From assembly GCA_016858145.1 (NCBI GenBank), contig JAEHOE010000039.1:744001-808000 (forward strand): 64,000 bases of DNA, given 5' to 3'. The stretch is from Edaphochlamys debaryana (taxonomy: Eukaryota; Chlorophyta; Chlorophyceae; Chlamydomonadales). The translations under genes were made by a program, and so were the position numbers. The notes below the pieces were generated by a model. That model saw only the letters and a program-made list of their open reading frames with translations. It had not been told where the DNA came from and searched no databases. This document shows positions 1 to 9,288 of the stretch, piece after piece (the first letter of the stretch is position 1; each line of letters starts with the position of its first letter).

Positions 1-768
1 GGGGGGCCAGGAGTGGGGCGGCCTGCGGCTCTCCAGGCGCTTTCAAGCTCCCTGCCAACCCCTGGTTGCTGTCGTGAGTGCATCCGGCCACTTGCCACCT
101 CCACCATAAGCAACATCAACGTCGTCGAAGGAGGGGCTTCATCTCTCATTCAGCTGGAGTAAGCCATCGGCGGGCATCCCGGAATGCTCGAGTCCTGGGG
201 CGGCCGGCGGCAGCATATCAGACGTTTCCTGACCCGACCGTACGTTCCCGAGGCCGACGGGAACCCTGTCAGCCGTCACATATATACATGCGCTCACGGT
301 CCTGGATCTTGTCAACGTTCCACTGTTGCCTCCATTATCAAGGCGCAAAGGACAAGTAGTTTTGGTCGATGGCTGTGTCGGTGTCGATTTGTGGCTGAGG
401 TCAAACAGTAATGCAAGCGGGGCAATGTACCAGCCTGTACCAGGACAGAAGCCTGTCACCTTTGTCCAGCAGCTTTGGAAATGGTTAGGAGGATGGAAGC
501 GGCCTCGGGGAGCTAAGTCCACCGAGGAAGGTCCCAGAAAGGGCACGGTGTTTTGAAGCGCGCAAGTGGCGCGATATGGATAGCGATGGGCTTTCTTCAT
601 ATTCTCGCACATACTGAATGTGTTAGACGACGATATTCTAGTGCAGGCGCTCACCTGTCAGCTTGCAACATGCGTTCGACGGAAGCAAGTCGGCAAGCCT
701 GGTAGCGTTCGTGCATAAGTGTGCATTACAAATTTGCCGTAGCGTTGCATCAGATCAATCAGGGACAA
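1..768. other. Upstream region of KIFBP, no gene seen
   Basis: The sequence is less GC-rich than the genes around it and has only short, mutually overlapping open frames with no recognisable protein pattern. It probably holds the promoter and 5' UTR of the KIF-binding protein gene. An A/T-rich stretch (catatatacatg) lies near 279-290, but nothing shows that it acts as a TATA box. Confidence 0.4.
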
Positions 769-3700
769 ATGCCGACCGAGAGCGCGGCGCGCAGCGTGCC
801 CGAGCTCGTCTCGGCTATCAAGCGCGCGTGCGCGCTGAGCTTGCAGCCGGAGAGCGAAGACGAGCCATATAAGCACAAGTATGAGGCAGCTGACATCCTC
901 CGCCTAGCCCTCGGCGAGAAGCCGATCGCGGAAGCATCTCCCGCGGACTCCTCGGCGCCCGCCCCCCCTGCCCCACCGGCCTCGGCGGATGCACCATCGG
1001 AAGATACGTCTGCCGCAGAGCCGGGCTCGGAGCCCTCCACGGCACCCGCGGCGCAATCCCCAGCATCATCATCGGCACCCGATGCCGTGCCATCTGAGCC
1101 ATCTGACCTCGAGCTCGCTGCAGCCTGCGCTCGCATCCGCAGCGGCCTGCTGCTGCTGGAGACGGACCTGCTGCCGGACGGCGAGGCGGCGGTGACGGCG
1201 GGGCTGCCGGTGCTGGAGGCGGCCTGCGCAGCGGCGGAGCGGCACGCGGCGGCGGCGGCAGCAGCATCCGCTGGCTCCGCCGCCGCCGCTCCCGCCGGGC
1301 TGCTGGGGTGGCAGCTGGAGGCATACAATGCCCTGGGGGCGCTGTACAGGTGGGCGGGGAGGGGGAAGGAGAGGGAGGGGGAGGGGGGCAGGCGCCAAGT
1401 TGAAGCGGGCTGGGGTTCGGGGTGCAACTGTCGGCGCCGCAGGCGCAGGCGTGCAGCTGTGCGGTCGGGGCGCTCCGGGTAGACAGCAGGGGCCCCAGGG
1501 GCGGCCAGCGAGGGCCCAAGGGCGGCCAGACCTCTCTGTTCCCTAGACGCCCCAACCCACCCCCTCCCGCCTCCCTCGTCCTCCCGCTTCCCTCTTCCCC
1601 CCGCACACATCGCCCCAAACCCCCACACCCCTCCAGCGCCCGCGGCGAGATGGAGCGCGCCCTCACCTGGCTCTCCCGCGCCGAGGCCCTCTACCAGCGC
1701 CTCACGGCCAGCGGGGCGCGCACCGCACACCTGGCGCTGCGGGTGGCGGGGCTGCGGCGGAGCGAGGGGGAGGGGACGGAAGCGAAGGGGGCGAAGGAGG
1801 GCGAGCCGGCAAAGGAGGCGGGCAAGGCAGCAGTCAATGGCTCCGAGGGACAGGCCAAGGCGGGGGCAGGGCAGGAGGCAGGCGCGCCGGAGTCGGCGGA
1901 GGCGGGGACGGCGACGGCCGCCGCCGGGGTGGTGGAGGCGGAGGCGGCTGGGCAGGGAGCCATTGCTGCGGCGGCAGCTGCGGCGGCACCTGCAGAGGAG
2001 GCACCAGCCCCAGCGCCCGCACCGGCAGCGGGAGGCCTGGCGCCGGCGGCCCCCGCCGCCTCGCAGCCCCCTTTTTCCGCCTCCTCCCCGCCGCTGCACG
2101 AGCTCCTCCCCGGCTGCAGCGGTGAGGCGGTGCAGGCGCACTACACCTCCACGCTCTATTACCTAGCACAGGTGGGGTGGGGGGCAGGGGTAGGCGGGGA
2201 GGAAGGGGGACCGGGGCCGGGGCGGGAGAGACCGGGGCGGGGGAACAACCGGCGAGGAAAGGGGCGAGGGCGCGCATCAAGGGGCTGTCCAGGGAAGGGG
2301 AGCGAGTGAGCGGGCGGATTGGGCAGGGGAGGGACGCGGGGTAGTGCAGAGCATAGGGCCGGTCGAGGTCCCACCACACGCCTGCATCCCACCACACCCC
2401 CCTCTCCCCCCCTCCTCTAAGTGGCGGTATGTGCCTTCTCTGGCAATCCCACTAACAACGAGACGCTCTCCCGCTCAGCTCCTAACACTCCCCTCCCTCC
2501 CCAGGTGTACGGGCATATGAAGCTGTCCGACAAGTCAGCGCTCTACTGCGCAGCCACGCTCTACCGGCAGCTGGCGGGAGGTGGGGGGGGGGGGCAGGGA
2601 TCTGGGGGGTTGGGGAGAGGGGGGGGGGGGGGAGGACGGGGGTAGTGTGAGGGGGTTTGGGGCTGCGGCGATGAGGAAGGCCGGAGGACACTGCTAAGTG
2701 CATGGGATGGTTTGGGCGGGCGAGGGTTCTCTATCACCGGGCGACCACCGCACCTCCCTGGACCCTCCCCCGCCCCACCCACGTGGGCCCCCCCCAGGCA
2801 AGTACGACATTGACACGTGGGTCAACAACTGCCTGCAGCTGGGGGGGTACTACGCCAAGGTGAGGGGGGGCGGGGGCGGGAAGGGAGGAGGCAGGGAGGG
2901 AGGGAGGAAAAAGGGGATGGACGGCGGGCGAGGGGATGAGTCACGTCGACCGCTCTCCCTATGAGTCTATGTGTCCCCAAGTACACGCGGCTTCACGCCT
3001 TTACCCCCACACGCCCCCCCCCCCCCCCCAGGTTCACGCCTACGGCCTGGCCATGTATTGCCACGCGGCGGCACAGGCGGGTGAGGAGGGGGGGTGAGGA
3101 GGGGGGTGAGGAGGGGGGGTGAGGAGGGGGGGTGAGGAGGGGGGTGAGGAGGGGGGGGGCACCTGCAGTATGGGGGGAGGGGGTGAGGGGAGGCGCCTGG
3201 CCACGCTGTGGCTCGGTCCCTGACCTCCCCGGCATGTCTGCCCTCCTCGTTGCCCTTGCCCTCCGCCCCCCTCCCAGTGGTGGACCGAGACACGGCTGCG
3301 GGGGCGGAGCTGGGGGAGGATACGGCCGCAAACATCAAGGTGCTTGGGGGGGGGGCGGAGGAGAGGGCATAAAGAGAACGGTGGGGGGCTTGGGAGCTGG
3401 AGGGGATCGGAGAGGCGGCACGGGGGGCAGGACGGAGGGGCGCATAGGCATGGACTGCTCTCGGCCTGCGCTGCCTTGCGCTGACCTCCCATACACCCTC
3501 ACCCTCCCGCCATCTGCCCCTCTCGCTCTGGACGTCTGTGCGCATCGGGCTCGCTGGCTGCCGCTCTATCTCTTCCTTCGCTCTCCAATGCTACAAAAAT
3601 CACCCCCCTTTGCCCCCCCCCTCTGCCCCCCCCCCCTCCCCCCCCCAGCTGGCCATGGCCCGTGTCTACCACATGCGCCTGGCGGCCTCCCACGCCCGCT

Positions 3701-6700
3701 CCGTGGAGGGCAAGCCCCTGGAGCAGCACTACCCGGACGTGAGCCACTTCCCGGACTACCTGAGGTGGGGGGGGGGAGGCAAGAAGGGGGAGGGGGGGAG
3801 GGCAAGCCCCTGGAGCAGCACTACCCGGACGTGAGCCACTTCCCGGACTACCTGAGGTGGGGGGGGGAGGCAAGAAGGGGGAGGGGGGGAAAGGGGGCGG
3901 CCTGCGCGGCTATGGGGTGCAGTCGGACGGGAAGTACACAAGGGATGGCTGAGGGTGTGCGGCCTTCGGCACGCGGCGCAGTCGCTGCGCGGGCATCCCC
4001 CGCCCCCGCCCCACCTCTGCCCCCACCCTCATCTCCCCTCCCCTCCCCCCTCCCCCCCCCCCAGGTTCCAGGGCCTCAAGGTGGCCGCCCCCGACTCCTT
4101 CCCCTGGGGCGAGGCCGCACTGGCGAAGGACTTTGAGGGCGCCCGGGAGCTGTTCAACGCGGGCATGCCGCTGTTCAAGGTAGGGGGGGGGTATTGATGG
4201 AGGGAGAGGGAGGGGGAAGGGAGGGGGCATGCCCTTTCGAACCGGAATTGTTGCAGTGGCGGGAGAAAATGCATGGAGGCGAGTACGGGGCCCTCTCCGT
4301 CTCCCTTCTCAAGAGCCCCTGCCTCCCCTTTTCCCCCCCTTCCCCCCCCCCCTTTCCCCGCCCCCTCCCCAGGAGGCCACGGCCTACTACGCCCTGGACG
4401 GCTGGGTGACCGACCACGTGGGCATCCTCATGGACCTGTCCAACATGTACAGGCAAGGGGGGGTGGAGGCAAGGAGGGCACGAGGCACAGGCAAGGTGCA
4501 TGAGACGTGACCAGTAACCCATTCACCCCACTCCCACACGAGTCCTTTCTATTCGGTTTCCAATTCGTCACCCTCCCCTCCCCCCTCCCCTCCCCCCCCC
4601 TCCCCCCCCTCTCAGGTGCCTGGCCGGCTTCGAGCCCGACCCCTCCCGAGTGGCGGCAATGCACCGCTGCCGCGCGCAGCTGCTGGAGCCCCTGTCGGGG
4701 GGGCTCAACCCCACACACTACCCGGGGCTCAGGTGGGTGGGGGGGGGAGGGGAGGGAAACGGGGGGGCAGGGAGGGGAGGGAGGGGCGAGGAGGGAAACA
4801 GGGGGGCCGCAGGTGAGGGAGGGGCGGGCTTGGCGTGCAGCCCCGGCGTGCACCTCCCGGGCGCCTCAGCACCCCTTCCACCACCCGCCTCACACCCTTG
4901 CTACTGCCTCCTCCACCCCTGTGGGCATCGGGCTCGCCTCTCCAACCGGAGGACGCTGACCCAGCCTCCTCCCCGGCCCTTTCTCCTCCCCTCCCCCTCC
5001 TTCTCCCCCCCGCCCCACCCCTCCCCCAGTCGCTCCATCGACCTGGAGCTGGCGCACGTGTATCGGGAGATCAGCGACGTGCGGGAGGAGCAGGGGGGGC
5101 AGAAGGCCAAGGTGGGGGGCGGGGTGGGGGGGCGGGGTTCGAGGCGAGGGGGCCTGGTGTTGCTTGGGCGCGGCAGGGAGGCGTTCGGGGGCCCCATCCC
5201 CTACTCCGTGGCCCACACGCCGCGCCACTCCCTATCACACACACAAACATACACACGGCTCCAGCGACACAAACGTAACGGGTCGGGATGGACGGGATGG
5301 GGCGGGCTTCGGTCGCCTCGGGCTTTCGGTTCCGTATCTAAGGCCGGCCGGCTAATCACCGCGCCGAAGACTCCCAGGCTCATGCGAGCAGCCCTCCACA
5401 CACACATACACCGCTGCCCCACCTCCCCTCCCCCGCCTCTCCCCCCCCCAGGCCGCTGCTGCCGCCGCCTCCGCCGCCAAGTACTACCAGCGCTTCATCG
5501 CCTCATTCGTCAACGAGGCCACGGGGCAGGTGCGCAGCAGGGGGGGAGGGGGGGCCGGGGGGGGGTGGGCAAGGGGTCGGGGAGTGGGTGCGCAGGAAGG
5601 GGAAGGGGCGCACCCCAGGCCATACATACATCATGCATCCGCGTACCGCGGTACCGGAGTACCGTAGTGCCGGAGTACCGTGGAACCATAGTGCGGGAGT
5701 ACCGTAGTGCGGGAGTACCGTAGTGCGGGAGTACCGTAGTGCGGGAGTACCGTAGTACCGTGGAACCATAGTGCGGGAGTACCGTAGTGCGGGAGTACCG
5801 TAGTACGGGAGTACCGTAGTGCTGGAGTACCGTAGTGCAGGAGTACCGTAGTGCCGGAGTACCGTAGTGCAGGAGTACCGTAGTGCCGGAGTACCGTAGT
5901 GCCGGAGTACCGTAGTGCTGGAGTACCGTAGTGCCCGAGTACCGTAGTGCCGGAGTACCGTAGTAGGGGGAAGGAGCGGGCAGGCTCGTAGCACTCGACC
6001 GATGCCCTCCGCGACTGTTCCCGAGGGATTCCTGCCGCCCCTCTCACTCACCTGCTGCCCCCCAAGCCACATCAACCCACTCGCCGTCCTCCTTACTCTA
6101 CCCAAACCCCCCTCCGCCCCCCCAGCTCCCCGACCGCATCGACTCTGACAACGAGCCCTACTTCCTCATGGCCTGCCACGAAACCCTGACACGCACCCCA
6201 ACCCCCCTGGCACCTCCCTCCGCCCCCCCAGCTCCCCGACCGCATTGAATCTGACAACGAGCCCTACTTCCTCATGGCCTGCCACGACCCCCTGACACGC
6301 ACCCCAACCCCCCTGGCACCTCCCTCCGCCCCCCCAGCTCCCCGACCGCATTGACCCCGACAACGAGCCCTACTTCCTCATGGCCTGCCACGACCCCCTG
6401 ACACGCACCCCAACCCCCCTGGCACCCCCCTCCGCCCCCCCAGCTCCCCGACCGCATCGACTCTGACAACGAGCCCTACTTCCTCATGGCCTGCCACGAA
6501 ACCCTGACACGCACCCCAACCCCCCTGGCACCTCCCTCCGCCCCCCCAGCTCCCCGACCGCATTGAATCTGACAACGAGCCCTACTTCCTCATGGCCTGC
6601 CACGACCCCCTGACACGCACCCCAGCCCCCCTGGCACCTCCCTCCGCCCCCCCAGCTCCCCGACCGCATTGACCCCGACAACGAGCCCTACTTCCTCATG

Positions 6701-7444
6701 GCCTGCCACGACCCCCTGACACGCACCCCAACCCCCCTGGCACCCCCCTCCGCCCCCCCAGCTCCCCGACCGCATCGACTCCGACAACGAGCCCTACTTC
6801 CTCATGGCCTCATTCGGACTGGGCCGCGTGCTGCACCGCGTGCGCCCGGGCACGGGGGCGACAGCAGCCGGGGTCGCGGCAGCGGCAGCGGGAGGGGTTG
6901 CAGGAGGGGCAGGGGCGGGGGGGCGGGGCGGCAAGGAGGCCTCTGCGGCTGCGGCTGCCGCTGCGGCCGCTGCGGAGGAGGCGTTCCCCGCCATGGCCAT
7001 GGCCGCGCACCAGCACCTGCAGTGGACGCGGGCGTACGTGAAGCGGCACGGGCTGGAGACGTGGATGGAGGAGGCGCAGGTGGGGCGTGGGTGGGCGGGT
7101 GGGGAGGTGGGGGGGAGGAAGGGGTGGAGGGGGCGTGGGTGGACGAGGCGCAGGTGGGGGGTTGTGGGAGTGGAGGTGCAGGGAGGGTGGAGGAGGGGAA
7201 CGGGGAGAAGGGTCGGACGCAGGGCGTGGGGTTGGGGTGGGGGGGACAATTGAGGTTGGTGGGCTGCCGGGGAGCTCTTCCAGCTACTGACCCTACCACG
7301 CTCGACCATCTTAACCTCCTTTACCGCCCAACCACCAACCACCCAACCGCTCTCCAGGCCGCCGAGGAGCTGTCAGAGCTGCTGGTGGAGCAGATGCGGC
7401 TGAGGGCGCGGGCGGCGGCGGCGGGGGGCGGGGGCAGTCGGTGA
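769..7444 (+). CDS. KIFBP: KIF-binding protein (KBP/KIFBP) homologue, 14 exons
   Basis: In animals KBP is a TPR-like helical protein that binds kinesin motor domains and blocks microtubule attachment. Exons: 769-1349, 1637-2171, 2505-2580, 2798-2859, 3032-3080, 3278-3339, 3649-3764, 4065-4179, 4373-4452, 4616-4732, 5030-5111, 5452-5529, 6762-7079, 7358-7444. Together they give 2,358 nt, about 785 residues. Family landmarks in order: EPYKHKY near the N-terminus, TSTLYYLAQVYGHM, FEGARELFNAGMPLFKEA, YYALDGWVTDH, RCRAQLLEPLSGGLNPTHY, DLELAHVYREISDV and YYQRFIASF. These match animal KBP in order and spacing. Ala/Pro/Glu-rich insertions make it longer than the animal protein (about 620 aa). The ATG at 769 is chosen because KBP similarity starts just after it and the frame upstream lacks ATG. 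Intron 9 is GC-AG (AG|gcaagg at 4453). Introns 5, 7, 11 and 12 carry repeats described separately. Confidence 0.88.
3078..3155 (+). repeat. Tandem GTGAGGAGGGGG-type repeat at a 5' splice site
   Basis: Intron 5 of KIFBP opens with six or seven imperfect copies of a 12-15 bp unit, gtgaggagggggg. The first copy is the splice donor itself, so good-looking GTGAGG donors recur every few bases into the intron. Confidence 0.8.
3707..3890 (+). repeat. 92-bp tandem duplication spanning the KIFBP exon 7 donor
   Basis: Two adjacent copies start at 3707 and 3799. Each holds the last 58 bp of exon 7 (encoding GKPLEQHYPDVSHFPDYL), the donor and the G-rich start of the intron. The second copy lies in the intron and carries an apparently intact decoy donor. 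Confidence 0.9.
5257..5395 (+). mobile_element. SINE-like retroposon copy in KIFBP intron 11
   Basis: About 110-140 bp match, in inverted orientation, the insertion in STE24 intron 4 (52402-52678). Shared blocks include gacacaaacgtaacggg, gggctttcggttccgtatct, ggccggctaat and the terminal gagcagccct. The copy is flanked by similar CA-rich sequence (about 5236-5253 and 5396-5412), which could be a target-site duplication, although simple-sequence flanks weaken that argument. No ORF is present. Confidence 0.65.
5645..5966 (+). repeat. 16-bp minisatellite in KIFBP intron 12
   Basis: About 20 copies of a 16-bp unit (gtaccgtagtgcggga with variants cc/ct/ca for cg). Because 16 is not a multiple of three, all three minus-strand frames stay open and repeat the same motif, so the apparent minus ORFs here are artefacts. 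Confidence 0.9.
6120..6790 (+). repeat. 106-bp tandem repeat carrying a 3' splice site and exon start, 7 copies
   Basis: Acceptors (ccccccag|ctccccgaccgcat) recur with exon-start positions 6126, 6232, 6338, 6444, 6550, 6656 and 6762, exactly 106 bp apart. Each copy holds the C-rich tract, the AG and about 50 bp coding for LPDRI(D/E)xDNEPYFLMA. Only the last copy continues into the conserved KIFBP exon 13 (MASFGLGRVLHRV). Read-through shifts frame because 106 is not a multiple of three, so use of upstream copies would normally disrupt the protein. Confidence 0.93.
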
Positions 7445-9288
7445 GGGGTGGGGGGCCGCAGCAGGGATGGGGGGACGCAGGGCGGGGGGCGGGGCCTCGC
7501 TGGGAGTGTACAGCAAACAGGTCTGAGCGCGCGTGCGGGGGCGATGGGTAGCGGGCGGGCGAGGCGGAGGGGCGGAGCCGTCGATGGGGTCGGGGGGGCG
7601 GCAGCGCGTGACTGGGCAGGCACCGGCTGTCGTTGGGGCTCGTGGCCAAATCTGCTCTCGACACAGCGTCATTGGGTCGTGGCAGAGGCAAAGCGTGGGG
7701 GCTTGCAGATACCTGCGGCATCTGTGGTGCGGTGTCTCCAGGCCGGAGGACAGAGGCGAGGAATGAGACGTCTGTAAGCCTTGTGAGGTCGTTACAAACT
7801 TGACTCGGGGAGCTCAATCTACGCCGCTCGGGCCGACGCGCACGGGATACGGCGGCGCCACCCGACCGGCATGCACCCAGCACTGCTCTGCACAGCACAC
7901 ACGTACGGCAATTCACCACTCCGACAACGCTGCACTGGACACAACTCGGCTCTACGTATCGCTCACGGCACGCATTGACATTACTAGTGAACAGAGTAGG
8001 GATTCGCAAACCAAATGCTTTGTGACGAGACATGATTGGGGACCCCTAAGGCCCCCCAACGCGGAAAGCCACTCCCCCGCTTCACCCCACCGTCTCCAGA
8101 TGCATCCCGGAGCAAGCTGGGGCCACCCAAACGGGTGGGGGTGGGTGGGGGCGCACGCCCCCACGAAAAACTCGCGCTCTCGTCTGTATCGTCTGTAGCA
8201 TGCGTATATCCAAAGGATAACCTAGAGTTTAAAGTATCAACACACACGCAAAGTCGAGCTCGTGGCATACACGCGCACACTCAAATGTGCTGCCGCCCGA
8301 GCCGTGAGGGGGCCGCAAAGATGCCCCCGACCCCGGTCCAAACCGGGATCCGCGGAAAGTTAAATTGAGCTACTCGTCTCACATGCTGGCTTGACGGCCT
8401 TGGCCGAAGCCAGCCTGTCCGACACTGCTGAGTGCTGACTAACACCCCCTACGGACTTTATGATGCCTGCTTTGGCCAGATCGAAGCAGCCCGTGTACAA
8501 GACATCCCGGGAAACGTGCCCATAAAAGCTGCACAAATAGGAGCCCCCATATACCGCCCCAGCTGACTCGGGCACGCGAAACGGCCCAGCAAAGCAAGAC
8601 GCAGGCCCCGGGCAAGCCCCCCAGATGAAGCGGGGGCGGGACCCGGGCCCAAGCCAGCCTTGCCACCAACCCCAACCACCAACCACCAACCATATGAGCG
8701 CAAGGCGATCGACAAACCCAATCGCCACTTCGTGCGCTTGCTCCATTCCATGTCTTATTTGGGGACTGGCATGGTGGCAAACTAGCCATGCCGCCCCTTC
8801 CATTCACTGCAGCCCAAACCTGCATAGTGAGGCCTTGGGACGTACGGCACCATGCCTTCTGATCCGGATGGTACCGTACTTGATGCGATCTTGTGATAAC
8901 TGGCCAAAAGCTCGGAACGCCGTACTCGCGCAACGGTATGCCAAATGCTTATCTGACAAAAGCATGATCCTATCTCTCAGAATCTGAAACACCACAAAGC
9001 TAATAACATAGCAGGGCAAGCTCACCGATACTTTCTGTGGAAATTATCAAGCTTGGATTGGGCCTCGACTGGCGCCCATTCCCACATACCCTGCTCACGC
9101 CAGTGCTCGATGCACAGTTCCGTTGTACCGGTAACAATCCCCAGTGTGCATATTCTGTCCGATCATGCTCTCCCCACATGCGCTTCCCGCACCCCGCCCA
9201 CCCTGCTTACGCAAAGCCCAGCTGTTTGATGTGAGTAGCGCGCTCTGCTCCAGTCCGCCGCGCGACGCGGCCATAGGCGCCCGCCCGC
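7445..9288. other. Convergent intergenic region
   Basis: This lies between the 3' ends of KIFBP (+) and the kinase fusion (-). It should hold both 3' UTRs. From about 7.8 to 9.1 kb the base composition becomes more balanced and only short shadow ORFs occur. I see no conserved protein, RNA gene or repeat in it. Confidence 0.5.
7773..7777 (+). terminator. Possible TGTAA polyadenylation signal of KIFBP
   Basis: TGTAA is the usual polyadenylation signal of many chlorophyte mRNAs. This copy lies about 330 bp after the KIFBP stop on the coding strand. The motif is short, so the call is tentative. Confidence 0.35.

Noticed and set aside
721..768. Upstream start of KIFBP at GTG 721
   Set aside because: GTG is not a normal nuclear start; the ATG at 769 precedes the first conserved residues and fits the family N-terminus.
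5645..5966. CRISPR-like regular repeats
   Set aside because: The units are contiguous 16-mers without spacers, inside a eukaryotic intron.
5503..6105. 200-codon minus-strand frame with repeated GTPALRYS units
   Set aside because: It is produced by the 16-bp minisatellite, which is open in all three frames.
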